A stretch of 51,370 bases of DNA. It comes from Gammaproteobacteria bacterium. GTDB lineage: Bacteria > Pseudomonadota > Gammaproteobacteria > Pseudomonadales > Pseudohongiellaceae. Made by a program: the position numbers and the translations under genes. Location of the stretch: contig JASBUV010000097.1 in assembly GCA_030147705.1 (NCBI GenBank), forward strand, positions 1 through 51,370, in the 5' to 3' direction. Numbering within the stretch: the first letter of the stretch is position 1; each line of letters starts with the position of its first letter. This document shows positions 1-10,259 of the stretch, in pieces. The notes beneath the pieces are model-generated. The model saw only the letters and a program-made list of their open reading frames with translations, did not search any database and was not told where the DNA came from.

Positions 1-2
1 GT

Positions 3-416
3 GGCTGCCTGATACCTGAGCAGCGTTCGCTATTGGCTCACTCAGATGGTGATGTCGTTCTGCATGCGCTTTGCGATGCGTTACTGGGGGCCGCTGCACT
101 CGGTGATATTGGCGAACACTTTCCGGACACAGACGAACAGATTGCAGGGATTGATAGCGCCAGGATACTGGAGGCGTCTCTCAAGCTGCTCGCTGAGCAC
201 GGTTTCCAGCCAGTGAATATAGATATCACGGTCGTTGCCCAGGTTCCTCGCATTGGACCGCATCGCCAGGCCATGCGTGCACGGCTCGAAGAACTAACCG
301 GCATGGCCAGTGGCACTATCAACGTGAAAGCGACGACAACAGAAAAAATGGGCTACATTGGCAGAGAAGAGGGAATCGCCTGTCATGCCGTCGTCCTGTT
401 GAGTTCGCAGCGCTAA
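3..416 (+). CDS. ispF: 2-C-methyl-D-erythritol 2,4-cyclodiphosphate synthase, 5'-truncated by the window edge
   Basis: Open frame continues upstream of the listed TTG (GCLIPEQRSLLAHSDGDVVLHALCDALLGAAALGDIGEHFPDTD); IspF signature; followed by truD. Confidence 0.95.
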   Translation, partial: GCLIPEQRSLLAHSDGDVVLHALCDALLGAAALGDIGEHFPDTDEQIAGIDSARILEASLKLLAEHGFQPVNIDITVVAQVPRIGPHRQAMRARLEELTGMASGTINVKATTTEKMGYIGREEGIACHAVVLLSSQR

Positions 417-1598
417 ATGCCCGAACAGTCCCCAGCGTTTGCTCAGATGGATAGCCTTGCCTATGTACAGGGCAAGCCCGTTGCGTCGGCTATTCTCAAG
501 CAGAACTTCACTGATTTTATCGTCGACGAGGAACTGGGTTTTGAGCCCAGCGGCTCCGGCGACCACGTGCTCGTGCGGCTCAGGAAACAGGATATCAGTA
601 CGACTGAGCTCGCGAACCAGCTTGCCCGGTCGGCCGGGATAAGTTCTCGCGATGTCGGCTATTCCGGTATGAAAGACCGGCGTGGAGAATGTAGTCAGTG
701 GTTCAGTCTCAAGCTGGCTGGCAAAGAGCCGGCGCAAGTGCGCGGGGCGCTCAGTTCGCTGGAGTCTGACTCTGTTCAGGTGCTGGACTGGCAGCGCAAT
801 CACCGCAAGCTGCGTGTCGGCAGTCATCGAGCCAATCGCTTCAATCTGTTGCTTCGCGACTGTTCCGGCCCCCACGCTGCATTCGAAGAGAGATTACAGC
901 ACCTGGCTTTGGCAGGAATGCCCAATTATTTTGGCCCGCAACGCTTTGGACGCGATTTCAGCAACATGGAGCAAGTACTAGCCTTTTTTCAGGGGCTGGA
1001 GGATGAGTCCGGTGCAAATCAGGCGCCGGGCAAAAGTGAAAGCAGCCGAGATAACAGGGCTGCAACTTCGAAAGGTCGCAAAAGGCAGGGCAAGAAGCAT
1101 GGCATGCTCTTGTCGGCCGCTCGCGCCTACGTATTCAATCAGATTCTGTCTGAGCGGATTCGGGAACAAAGCTGGAATCGGTATGTTGCTGGAGACGTTC
1201 TCAACCTTGATGGCACCGATCGTTTGTTTGCAGTCGGGGCGGATGCCTGGGATGAGCCGCTGGAGCAGCGCTTGCAGACATTTGATATTCATCCAACGGG
1301 GCTATTGCCTGGGGTAATCAAAGCGCAAGATAAGTATCTAACAGTTGGGCGGGCTGCCGATATTGAGAATGCGGTATGCCAAAATTATCCGCAATTAGTC
1401 ACCGGGCTCATGCGCCAGGGTGTAGAAGCCAGTCGGCGCCCGCTACGATGCCGGGTCATGGATTTGCAATGGAGCTGGCCGACTGAAAAAGAATTGCGAG
1501 TTCAGTTCACACTGCCTCGAGGGGCATACGCTACCAGCATGCTCCGGGAAGTTTGTGAACTGCGAGAAGTAGAAGGGTTGCACTTTGAATCACGATAA
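417..1598 (+). CDS. truD: tRNA pseudouridine(13) synthase TruD
   Basis: Motifs [19 protein letters not shown] and [11 protein letters not shown]; directly after ispF. Confidence 0.95.
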   Translation: MPEQSPAFAQMDSLAYVQGKPVASAILKQNFTDFIVDEELGFEPSGSGDHVLVRLRKQDISTTELANQLARSAGISSRDVGYSGMKDRRGECSQWFSLKLAGKEPAQVRGALSSLESDSVQVLDWQRNHRKLRVGSHRANRFNLLLRDCSGPHAAFEERLQHLALAGMPNYFGPQRFGRDFSNMEQVLAFFQGLEDESGANQAPGKSESSRDNRAATSKGRKRQGKKHGMLLSAARAYVFNQILSERIREQSWNRYVAGDVLNLDGTDRLFAVGADAWDEPLEQRLQTFDIHPTGLLPGVIKAQDKYLTVGRAADIENAVCQNYPQLVTGLMRQGVEASRRPLRCRVMDLQWSWPTEKELRVQFTLPRGAYATSMLREVCELREVEGLHFESR

Positions 1599-2256
1599 GA
1601 ATTTGCGAGGCATTGGTATGACCTCGCAGCGCACGCGGGAACGATTGTTGGGGCGTCTTATGGATCAGGGGATCCAGAGTATGCAGGTATTGGACATTAT
1701 CCGTTCAACGCCACGGCATATCTTTCTGGATGAGGCGCTGTCTCACAGGGCCTATGAAGACGTGGCGCTGCCCATCGGCCACAATCAGACAATCTCCCAG
1801 CCGTATGTGGTTGCGCGGATGACAGAGGCAATTGTGAACAGTGGCCCGATTGGCAAAGTGCTGGAAATAGGCACCGGTTGTGGCTATCAAACCGCAGTGA
1901 TTGCCCGCCTTGCCGAGAAAGTGTATTCGGTAGAGCGTATCAAGCCATTACTCGATCGGGCGCGGAAGAATCTTAAAATCCTGGGCGTGCGCAATGTCGA
2001 TACGAAGCACACGGATGGAAGTCTGGGTTGGCCGGAGAAAGGGCCATTCGATGCCATTATTACTACCGCGGCGCCGCAACAAATTCCGACTGAATTGCTG
2101 GAGCAGCTGGCTGATGGCGGGCGACTGGTCATCCCGGTAGGTTCTGATCACCATCAGGAGCTGAAACTGATCACTCGTCGTGGCAACGACTTCGAGTCGC
2201 AAACCCTGGACATGGTGCGCTTTGTTCCGCTGTTAAGGGGGCAGGTACAACACTAA
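1585..2256 (+). CDS. pcm: Protein-L-isoaspartate O-methyltransferase (TTG start at 1585 or ATG at 1618)
   Basis: [53 protein letters not shown]. Confidence 0.96.
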   Translation: MNHDKNLRGIGMTSQRTRERLLGRLMDQGIQSMQVLDIIRSTPRHIFLDEALSHRAYEDVALPIGHNQTISQPYVVARMTEAIVNSGPIGKVLEIGTGCGYQTAVIARLAEKVYSVERIKPLLDRARKNLKILGVRNVDTKHTDGSLGWPEKGPFDAIITTAAPQQIPTELLEQLADGGRLVIPVGSDHHQELKLITRRGNDFESQTLDMVRFVPLLRGQVQH

Positions 2257-2265
2257 TTTTGAATC

Positions 2266-3267
2266 ATGCCAAATTCCTCGCAACCAGAGCATCCAGACCG
2301 GCAGAGAGCTGCAACGCCTGCCGCTAGCGTAATTCTGTACTGCAAGGGAATCGCAATGGGTCTGGGTGACTCTGTGCCGGGTATCTCAGGTGGCACTATC
2401 GCTGTTATTGCCCAGATATACGATGAGCTGATCTACTCGATTCGGTCTGTCGACCTTGATGCCGTGCAATTGTTTGCCGCTGGCAAGTTTCGGGAACTGT
2501 GGCGGCATGTGAATGGTACCTTTCTGCTGCTGGTTGCTCTGGGTATGCTCAGCGGACTTCTGCTTTCCGCCAATACGGTACTCTATCTGCTTACGGAACA
2601 GAGGGTCTTGTTGATGGCCTTCTTTGTCGGCCTGGTTCTCGCGTCCGTGGTGCTACTGAGCCGGGAAATTGCCTTGCAGCGCGTTTCTACATGGTGCTCG
2701 CTGATACTCGGTGCCTGTCTGACTGTCGGGGTTGGGCTTCTGGATGGAGTGCAGGTGACGGTATCTGCCCCCTATCTGTTCCTGTGTGGCTCGCTGGCCA
2801 TCTGCGCAATGATTCTGCCAGGTCTGTCCGGCGCATTTCTTTTGATCCTGCTTGGCGCATATGAACATATGCTGCAGGCACTGGTCAGCTTTCAATGGAT
2901 TGACATCCTCACCTTCTCAGCCGGCGCGGCGTGTGGGTTACTGGCTTTCTCCCGGGTGATTGCCTGGGTTCTCAAGCATTATCACGAGATTGCCTATGCC
3001 TTCATCTGCGGTCTGTTGCTGGGTTCTCTATATGTACTCTGGCCCTGGCAAGAGACGGTCAGCTCTTATCTGGATACCAATGGTGTCACTCACCCCTTGA
3101 GAAATGTGCCAGTCTGGCCGCTAAACTATGCAGAGGTGTCTGGCGAACAGGCCAATGTGCTCGCGGCAGTGCTGGTTGCGCTGGCGGCGATCGCGTTGGT
3201 TATTGTCTTGCACAAGGCATCGACACGAAATTCCAGAAATGTTGCTCACCGCATTGACGGTGAATGA
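2266..3267 (+). CDS. DUF368 domain-containing polytopic membrane protein
   Basis: GIAMGLGDSVPGISGGTIAVIAQIYDELI and a matched downstream AMILPGLSGAFLLILLGAYEHM repeat; many hydrophobic segments. Confidence 0.9.
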   Translation: MPNSSQPEHPDRQRAATPAASVILYCKGIAMGLGDSVPGISGGTIAVIAQIYDELIYSIRSVDLDAVQLFAAGKFRELWRHVNGTFLLLVALGMLSGLLLSANTVLYLLTEQRVLLMAFFVGLVLASVVLLSREIALQRVSTWCSLILGACLTVGVGLLDGVQVTVSAPYLFLCGSLAICAMILPGLSGAFLLILLGAYEHMLQALVSFQWIDILTFSAGAACGLLAFSRVIAWVLKHYHEIAYAFICGLLLGSLYVLWPWQETVSSYLDTNGVTHPLRNVPVWPLNYAEVSGEQANVLAAVLVALAAIALVIVLHKASTRNSRNVAHRIDGE

Positions 3268-3274
3268 GTGAACC

Positions 3275-4186
3275 ATGTTACTCGCAGCTTTGACTCTGCA
3301 AAGGCGCGCGACAGGCAGGCGAATTCTCGTCGCCTCGCTGTGTTGCGTGATGATTTCCGGGTGCGGTAATAATTATCAGGCCCCTGTCACCGAAGCCAGC
3401 GAACGGCAAGTGCTCGTGCCACCGGAAATAGTGGTCAGCTCGCGGGGCGAAGCTAGTCGTCCTGCGCGTACTTCGACAGCGCCTGCGACGCGTAACTCTA
3501 CTGTGAGCACACCAGTGGCCAGCCCAGCTCGAACCCCTGCCAGATCCGGTTCTGTGCATCGTGTGCAGCCCGGAGAGACGCTGTTTTCCATCGCGTTCGA
3601 ATACGACCTCGATTTCAGGAGTCTGGCGATAGCCAATAATTTGCGACCTCCCTATACCATCTACGTGGATCAGGAACTGCGGCTCGATGTGAGTGCGGTT
3701 GCCGCGCCTTCGAGTAGCAGTGGAGTCAGTCGCAATGCCGCAGTGACCGAAACCGGGGTTGTCACTACCCGGGCCGCAAGTGGCGGTGGTGGTGTTTTTC
3801 GGCAACCGATAGGCAGTCAGTCGGCACCGAATTGGCAGTGGCCGCACCGGGGCGCAGTGCTGCGCGATTTCTCGGTAGGTGGTAATGAAGGGCTCGACAT
3901 CGCTGCCAATGTTGGCGATCCGGTACTCGCTGCGGGTGACGGAGATGTGGTGTACACGGGGCGCGGTGTACCCGGTGTCGGCAACCTGATCATCATTCGT
4001 CACAATGATCGCTATCTGAGCGCCTATGGTCACAACAGCACCATACTCGTGGCTCAGGGAGAGCATGTCACCGGTGGGCAGAAGATCTCCGAAGCGGGGC
4101 AGAATGCTGCGGGCGTTCCGATGCTACATTTCGAGATTCGCGAAGAAGGTAAATCAGTGAACCCCGGGCGACTGTTGCCCAGATAG
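3275..4186 (+). CDS. nlpD: NlpD-like lipoprotein, LysM plus M23 peptidase domain
   Basis: Lipobox-like ISGCGNN, LysM segment VHRVQPGETLFSIAFEYDLDFRSLAIANNL, degenerate M23 domain; syntenic position. Confidence 0.9.
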   Translation: MLLAALTLQRRATGRRILVASLCCVMISGCGNNYQAPVTEASERQVLVPPEIVVSSRGEASRPARTSTAPATRNSTVSTPVASPARTPARSGSVHRVQPGETLFSIAFEYDLDFRSLAIANNLRPPYTIYVDQELRLDVSAVAAPSSSSGVSRNAAVTETGVVTTRAASGGGGVFRQPIGSQSAPNWQWPHRGAVLRDFSVGGNEGLDIAANVGDPVLAAGDGDVVYTGRGVPGVGNLIIIRHNDRYLSAYGHNSTILVAQGEHVTGGQKISEAGQNAAGVPMLHFEIREEGKSVNPGRLLPR

Positions 4187-4260
4187 GTGAATCCCTGACT
4201 TCACTATCCAGGCTGATGTGGATTGGCGTAGACGGAGGATGGAGAGAGGGGATGGAGAAA

Positions 4261-4286
4261 CTGGATGAAGAAACTGGATGAAGAAA
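4261..4286. repeat. 13-bp perfect tandem duplication (ctggatgaagaaa x2)
   Basis: Read directly: ctggatgaagaaa|ctggatgaagaaa; a degenerate third copy (gggatggagaaa) precedes it. Confidence 0.95.
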
Positions 4287-4327
4287 GGGCCCCGTGCAGC
4301 AGCTCAGGCTGTGCGATCGGAGCCCTT
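4285..4327 (-). terminator. Probable terminator hairpin for fdxA
   Basis: aagggccccg...cggagccctt (one mismatch) followed on the minus strand by tttcttc; lies between convergent nlpD and fdxA. Confidence 0.55.
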
Positions 4328-4375
4328 CAGTAGCAGGCACTGACGAATCAGTACCGTTGAGCCGCTAGTTCAGGA

Positions 4376-4699
4376 CTAACGCTCCAGATATTGAAGCTTG
4401 TTTGGCTTGTCTGCCCATTCTTCCGCATCGGGCAGGGCGTCTTTCTTCTCAGTAATATTCGGCCAGGTTTCCGCGAGCTCTGCATTGAGCTGCAGGAATT
4501 CCGCCTGATCTTCCGGAAGTTCATCTTCTGCATAAATCGCATCTACCGGGCACTCAGGTTCGCAGAGCGCGCAGTCGATGCACTCATCAGGATGGATGAC
4601 CAGAAAATTGGGACCTTCGTAAAAGCAATCCACTGGACAGACTTCCACACAATCAGTGTGCTTACACTTGATACAATTATCACCAACTACGAATGTCAT
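4376..4699 (-). CDS. fdxA: 7Fe ferredoxin FdxA
   Basis: [55 protein letters not shown]. Confidence 0.96.
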   Translation of the reverse strand: MTFVVGDNCIKCKHTDCVEVCPVDCFYEGPNFLVIHPDECIDCALCEPECPVDAIYAEDELPEDQAEFLQLNAELAETWPNITEKKDALPDAEEWADKPNKLQYLER

Positions 4700-4831
4700 G
4701 TTCGTTCTTCCCTATTCACTATTATCCTGCCGCTGACAGCCCTCGCTTCGCGCCGGGACCCGCATTCTAGCAGCTTTTACGCCGATTTACCCACCTGGCC
4801 TTTACTGGATCGCGATACTGGCGTGCCAGTA

Positions 4832-7510
4832 TTAGCTGGTTTTCTTCTTCAGCTGATAGAGAATATCCAGCGCCTCGCGGGCGGTGATTTCATCCGGATT
4901 CAGCCGTTGCAAATATTCAACGGCAGGATGCGGCTCACTCCCAAAGAGTTCGGCCTGCTGCGGTTTTTCTGGAGCACCTTGTACGCTCGGAAGCGCTGCA
5001 TCGGCCTCGAGTTGCTGCAATTTGCTTCTGGCATGGGCAATGACAGCTGCTGGAATGCCGGCCAATTGTGCGACTTGAAGACCATAGCTCTGATTTGCAG
5101 GGCCTTGCTTCAGTGCATGCAGAAAGACAATGCCGTTATCGTGCTCAACCGCGTCGAGATGAACATTGCTAATGGCGTCATAGCTATCGGGCAGGGCCGT
5201 TAACTCGAAATAGTGGGTTGCGAAGAGGGTGAAGCAATGCACTTGTTCGGCGATGTGCAATGCTGCCGCCCAGGCCAATGACAGGCCGTCGAAGGTGCTC
5301 GTGCCGCGTCCGATCTCGTCCATCAGCACCAGACTATTGGCGGTAGCATTGTGGAGGATATTGGCAGTTTCGGTCATTTCTACCATGAACGTCGAGCGGC
5401 CGCCGGCGAGATCGTCGGACGATCCTATGCGCGTAAAAATGCGGTCTACCATGCCGATTCTGGCATGCTGCGCGGGTACAAAACTGCCACACAGAGCGAG
5501 CAGGGTGATGAGCGCGGTTTGCCGCATATAGGTCGACTTACCACCCATGTTGGGTCCGGTGATGATTAGCATACGCCGCTCGTCATTGAGCTCCACATCA
5601 TTGGCGACGAAGCTCTCCTCAGTCACGGTTTCCACGACCGGATGTCGGCCAGCAGTGATGCTGATTCCTGCTTCCGCAACCAGTTCCGGGCGGCTGTAAT
5701 CGAGCGTAACAGCGCGTTCTGCGAAGGTGGCGAGTACATCGAGTTCGGCAATCGCAGTGGCGCTGGTCAGCAATTCGCGCAATGAAGCTGCCAGAGTCTC
5801 CAGTAATTCATCGTAGAGCGCTTTCTCTCTGGCCAATGCCTTGCTGTTGGCCGAGAGCACTTTATCCTCAAACTCCTTGAGTTCCGGAGTGATAAAGCGT
5901 TCTGCGTTCTTCAATGTCTGGCGGCGTACATATTCGGCGGGGAGCTCTCCACCTGCCTGGCCTTTGCTTATTTCGATGTAGTAGCCGTGAACCCGGTTAT
6001 AGCCGACTTTGAGTGTAGACGAGCCGGTACGTGCTTTCTCTTTCTGTTCCAGATCGACGAGAAACTGGCCAGCATTGCTGCTTAAATTTCGCAGTTCGTC
6101 CAGTTCGGTATCGAAGCCCTCGGCGATGACGCCACCTTCGCGAATGACCACTGGTGGATTGTCGATGATCGCGCGTTGCAGCAGCGCCGTTTGTTCCGGG
6201 AACTCCGCAATACGCTGCGCAACAGCGGCAAGCTGTGCATTGTCTATGCGCGCCAGAAGCGCCTGCAGGTCGGGGAGCAGAGCCAGGCCGTCGCGCAAGC
6301 GAGCGAGATCCCGGGGGCGAGCAGAGCGCAGGCCCAGCCTGGCCAGGATGCGTTCAAGATCGCCGATATTGCCAAGTATTTCCCTGACTGTTTCGAAGTG
6401 ATAGTCGTGCAGAAGCGCGGCGATCACTTCCTGACGATCGAGTAGCGCTTGCCGGTCCCGCAAGGGGCGGTTGAGCCAGCGAATCAGGAGTCGGCCGCCC
6501 ATCGCGGTAGAAGTCGTGTCCAGTACCGATGCGAGCGTATTGTCACGCGTGCCGGAAAGATTGGTGTCGATTTCCAGATTGCGCCTGCTGGCGGCATCCA
6601 GGATAACTGCGTCATCCATGCGCTCGAGCTGGATGCTCTGAATATGCGGCAGATCTGATTTCTGGGTTTCTCTTGCATAACTGAACAAACAACCCGCCGC
6701 GCCCAGTGCAGCATGGAGATGGTCGCATTCGAAGGCGCTGAGATCGCGGGTTTTGAAGTGCTGGTTGAGCAAGCGTCGCGCATTGTCCAATTCGAAATCC
6801 CAGACAGGCCGCTTGCGCAGAGCGCTGTGCCGAATACGACTCATCAGTTCTTGCAAGTCGTCTGCGATGAGAATTTCGGATGGCTTGATGCGCTCCAGTT
6901 CGGTCAGCACCGCTTCAATGGAGTGCACCTCATTCAGCACCAGTCTGCCGCTGCTGATGCTGAGCAGTGCCAGACCATAGACTGTTTGTTGTCCTGCGCC
7001 GGGATCGACGCCGCTGCCAATGGCCAGCAAAGAATTTTCCTGCCGGGAGTCCAGCAATGCTTCATCGCTGACGGTTCCCGGAGTGATCACCCGGACTACC
7101 TGGCGCTCTACCGGTCCCTTGCTGGTGGCCGGATCGCCAATCTGCTCGCAAATCGCGACAGCGACGCCTGCTTCAACGAGTTTGCCGAGGTAGCGATCAG
7201 CGGCATGAAAAGGTATCCCGCACATGGGGATTGGCTGGCCTCCGGATTTGCCTCGCGCTGTCAGCGTGATGTCAAGGATATCGGCGGCGCGTTTGGCGTC
7301 GTCGTAAAACAGCTCATAAAAATCGCCCATGCGATAGAACAACAGGTCATCAGGGTGCTGTGCCTTGATGCGAAGAAACTGCTGCATCATGGGGGTGTGA
7401 GATTGCGAATCGGCCAAGGTAGGCGCTACTTCCTGTTGCGGTTGGTTGTTGTTTTCAGTGCTGCTGACGACGTCATTTGCTGCATGGGATTCTACACGGA
7501 TTGCATGCAT
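4832..7510 (-). CDS. mutS: DNA mismatch repair protein MutS
   Basis: [51 protein letters not shown]. Confidence 0.98.
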   Translation of the reverse strand: MHAIRVESHAANDVVSSTENNNQPQQEVAPTLADSQSHTPMMQQFLRIKAQHPDDLLFYRMGDFYELFYDDAKRAADILDITLTARGKSGGQPIPMCGIPFHAADRYLGKLVEAGVAVAICEQIGDPATSKGPVERQVVRVITPGTVSDEALLDSRQENSLLAIGSGVDPGAGQQTVYGLALLSISSGRLVLNEVHSIEAVLTELERIKPSEILIADDLQELMSRIRHSALRKRPVWDFELDNARRLLNQHFKTRDLSAFECDHLHAALGAAGCLFSYARETQKSDLPHIQSIQLERMDDAVILDAASRRNLEIDTNLSGTRDNTLASVLDTTSTAMGGRLLIRWLNRPLRDRQALLDRQEVIAALLHDYHFETVREILGNIGDLERILARLGLRSARPRDLARLRDGLALLPDLQALLARIDNAQLAAVAQRIAEFPEQTALLQRAIIDNPPVVIREGGVIAEGFDTELDELRNLSSNAGQFLVDLEQKEKARTGSSTLKVGYNRVHGYYIEISKGQAGGELPAEYVRRQTLKNAERFITPELKEFEDKVLSANSKALAREKALYDELLETLAASLRELLTSATAIAELDVLATFAERAVTLDYSRPELVAEAGISITAGRHPVVETVTEESFVANDVELNDERRMLIITGPNMGGKSTYMRQTALITLLALCGSFVPAQHARIGMVDRIFTRIGSSDDLAGGRSTFMVEMTETANILHNATANSLVLMDEIGRGTSTFDGLSLAWAAALHIAEQVHCFTLFATHYFELTALPDSYDAISNVHLDAVEHDNGIVFLHALKQGPANQSYGLQVAQLAGIPAAVIAHARSKLQQLEADAALPSVQGAPEKPQQAELFGSEPHPAVEYLQRLNPDEITAREALDILYQLKKKTS

Positions 7511-7598
7511 TCTTGGACACCTTCTTGGACACGTTAAGCGGATTCTTTATTTTCGTCCGGGGATTTGCCTCACTCATGACTGGCGTTAAGATGGCTGT

Positions 7599-8108
7599 AT
7601 GACATCCGCTATTGAGCAACAAATTGAAAACTCTGCACAGCAATTGGCAGAGCGGCTGCTGGCCGACGAAATCCTGTTGGCGACGGCAGAGTCTTGCACC
7701 GGTGGTGGCATAGCGGCTGCACTGACGGCATTGCCGGGTAGCTCACGCTGGTTCGACTGCGGATTCGTGACCTACTCCAACGAGGCCAAATCCCATCTGC
7801 TCAATGTTCCCGAAGCACTGTTCGAACTGTGTGGCCCCGGCGCCGTGAGTGAAGAGACCGCTCTGGCGATGGCAAAGGGCGCTGTGGCGAATAGCCGGGC
7901 GCAATTGGCGGTGGCTGTCACCGGTGTTGCGGGCCCCGATGGCGGTACGCCTGAGAAGCCGGTAGGGACCGTATGGATTGCCTGGCACTGGCAGGGGCAT
8001 GGCACGGCGCAATGCTTTCGTTTCGACGGAGACCGCGCAGCGGTGCGCCTGGCGACACAGGCCGCGGCACTGGAAGGCTTGCTAAAAGTGCTCAGCGCTA
8101 CGGCCTGA
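7599..8108 (+). CDS. pncC: CinA C-terminal domain protein, nicotinamide-nucleotide amidohydrolase
   Basis: [60 protein letters not shown]; upstream of recA. Confidence 0.93.
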   Translation: MTSAIEQQIENSAQQLAERLLADEILLATAESCTGGGIAAALTALPGSSRWFDCGFVTYSNEAKSHLLNVPEALFELCGPGAVSEETALAMAKGAVANSRAQLAVAVTGVAGPDGGTPEKPVGTVWIAWHWQGHGTAQCFRFDGDRAAVRLATQAAALEGLLKVLSATA

Positions 8109-8156
8109 AAATTTTCTGTCAATCGCTCTAAAGGAAATTCCGCCTCGGCCAATATA

Positions 8157-8172
8157 CTGGTTGTATATACAG
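8157..8172. promoter_or_regulatory. LexA (SOS) box 1 upstream of recA
   Basis: CTGGTTGTATATACAG, CTG-N10-CAG; overlaps a candidate -35 TTGTAT. Confidence 0.9.
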
Positions 8173-8189
8173 TAAAATTCTGTTTTAAT
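8161..8189 (+). promoter_or_regulatory. Candidate recA promoter (-35 TTGTAT, -10 TTTAAT, 17-bp spacer)
   Basis: Hexamers read from sequence, bracketed by the two LexA boxes. Confidence 0.5.
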
Positions 8190-8194
8190 TTTTA

Positions 8195-8210
8195 CTGGTT
8201 GGATATACAG
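8195..8210. promoter_or_regulatory. LexA (SOS) box 2 upstream of recA
   Basis: CTGGTTGGATATACAG, CTG-N10-CAG, 38 bp from box 1. Confidence 0.88.
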
Positions 8211-8456
8211 TGGTTTGCAACAAGTGTCCCGGCGTTAGAGCCAACGAGAGCTCTGAGCCAGGACATCCACCGGAAACAGTGACCGGAAGATGTCGGATTA
8301 ACCACGCTATAGACAATTTCCCGGAGAAACCGGGCAAGCAGTTAGGATTGGACTATTCTTAACTCAACATGCTGCTGTATTCAGGTACAGCGCGGGGACA
8401 ACTGCATTACTCAAGGAACCAGGATCAGTTGTAGTGTTACTTACAAGGAAACAACT

Positions 8457-9536
8457 ATGATCGAAGATAACGCAAACAAAGAAAAAGCACTCGCAGCGGC
8501 GCTGTCGCAGATTGAACGCCAGTTCGGCAAGGGCTCCATGATGCGCCTCGGGGATTCCGAGCGCGTTCAGATTCCTTCAATTTCCACTGGCTCACTGGGA
8601 CTCGATATTGCCCTCGGTATCGGCGGCCTTCCTCGCGGCCGGATCGTGGAAATCTATGGCCCGGAATCGTCTGGTAAGACCACCTTGACGCTACAGGTCA
8701 TCGCCGAAGCACAGAAGGCGGGTGGTAGCTGCGCCTTTATCGATGCCGAGCACGCTCTCGATCCGATCTATGCCGGCAATCTCGGTGTGGATGTTGATAA
8801 CCTGCTCGTCAGCCAGCCAGACACCGGTGAACAGGCACTGGAGATTTGCGACATGATTGTGCGCTCTGGTGCGGTAGATGTTGTGGTCGTTGACTCGGTA
8901 GCGGCGCTGACGCCCAAGGCAGAGATCGAAGGCGACATGGGCGACAGCCATATGGGCTTACAGGCTCGCCTGATGTCACAGGCGCTGCGCAAAATGACCG
9001 CCAACATCAAGAATTCCAATACGCTGGTAATCTTTATTAACCAGATCCGCATGAAGATTGGTGTGATGTTTGGATCTCCCGAAACGACTACCGGCGGCAA
9101 CGCACTCAAATTCTATTCTTCCGTCCGTCTGGATATTCGTCGTATAGGCTCAATCAAAGAGGGCGACGAAGTAGTGGGTAACGAGACCCGCGTAAAGGTG
9201 GTCAAGAACAAGGTTGCACCGCCATTTCGTCAGACCGAGTTCCAGATCATGTATGGAGAGGGCATCCATCACCTTGGCGAAGTCATCGATCTGGGTGTCA
9301 AACAGGGTCTGATCGAGAAGTCCGGAGCCTGGTACGCGTACAAGGGCGACAAGATTGGTCAGGGCAAGAAGAATGTCTCGCAATATCTCGAGGAGAATCC
9401 GGAGATTGCGGCTGAGATTGAGACCCAGATCAGGGCGCAACTCCTCAAACCGGCCAAAGGGAAAGGTGAGGAAGAGGCTATCGGGGCAAGTGATGACGTA
9501 GTCGTCCTTGCAGAAGCCAAGTCCAAAAAAGGCTGA
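8457..9536 (+). CDS. recA: Recombinase RecA
   Basis: [65 protein letters not shown]. Confidence 0.99.
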   Translation: MIEDNANKEKALAAALSQIERQFGKGSMMRLGDSERVQIPSISTGSLGLDIALGIGGLPRGRIVEIYGPESSGKTTLTLQVIAEAQKAGGSCAFIDAEHALDPIYAGNLGVDVDNLLVSQPDTGEQALEICDMIVRSGAVDVVVVDSVAALTPKAEIEGDMGDSHMGLQARLMSQALRKMTANIKNSNTLVIFINQIRMKIGVMFGSPETTTGGNALKFYSSVRLDIRRIGSIKEGDEVVGNETRVKVVKNKVAPPFRQTEFQIMYGEGIHHLGEVIDLGVKQGLIEKSGAWYAYKGDKIGQGKKNVSQYLEENPEIAAEIETQIRAQLLKPAKGKGEEEAIGASDDVVVLAEAKSKKG

Positions 9537-9629
9537 TTCACCGGGCTCGCTGCGCAAGACCGCTACCAGTACAGTGCTACTGTGCGGCCACGCAGACGCA
9601 TCGAGCCAATCGGCCGCATCTAGCTGACC

Positions 9630-10106
9630 ATGGCTAGCGAACAACCTATCATCGATGTCCCCGTTCTCCGGCGGGCCGCCATGGATTTCTTGGCCCGCCG
9701 GGAACACTCTTTCTTTGAGCTACAACAAAAACTCTCTCGAAAATTCCCCGAAGCTGATCAGGAAATGCTGGAAGCTGTGCTTGCTGCATTGCGTAGTGAA
9801 AATCTACAGTCCGATGAGCGCTTCGTCGAATCCTATGTGCGCTACAGGAAATCACGCGGATTTGGAATGCTGCATATTCTGGCGGATCTACAAAGCCGCA
9901 AGGTAGGAGACGAACTCATTAGCAGGCATCTGTTCGCAGATGATGAAGACTGGTTACACATTGCTGAAGAGCTGACTGAGCGTCGACTGGGAGATATCCC
10001 GGTGGGGTTTGGTAGCAAAGCACATAAGAAACACCTCAGATTTCTGCAATCACGCGGTTTTTCTCCTCGCGAAATACGCGCCGTGTTGGACAAAAGAGTC
10101 AAGTAA
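9630..10106 (+). CDS. recX: Regulatory protein RecX
   Basis: AMDFLARREHSFFELQQKLSRKF, YVRYRKSRGFG; directly downstream of recA. Confidence 0.93.
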   Translation: MASEQPIIDVPVLRRAAMDFLARREHSFFELQQKLSRKFPEADQEMLEAVLAALRSENLQSDERFVESYVRYRKSRGFGMLHILADLQSRKVGDELISRHLFADDEDWLHIAEELTERRLGDIPVGFGSKAHKKHLRFLQSRGFSPREIRAVLDKRVK

Positions 10107-10259
10107 TCCGGTCACTAGCACTCAGCTTGGCGTTACGTACGCTCTCCTTGTGCGAGAAGCCTCAAAGGGACAACACGTGTGTGCTGTTCAAGAGCTGCGT
10201 GTCATCCATCGATAACTTATACTTGCCACACTAGCTGGAAGTCAGCCTGGAATGAACTG

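Noticed and set aside
3278-4066. 262-aa minus-strand ORF inside nlpD
   Set aside because: Antisense shadow of an LysM/M23 protein with biased composition.
4391-5203. 270-aa plus-strand ORF across fdxA and the mutS 3' end
   Set aside because: Opposes two certain genes and spans their intergenic gap; no family resemblance.
6713-7537. 274-aa plus-strand ORF inside mutS
   Set aside because: Shadow ORF opposite a clearly conserved MutS N-terminus.
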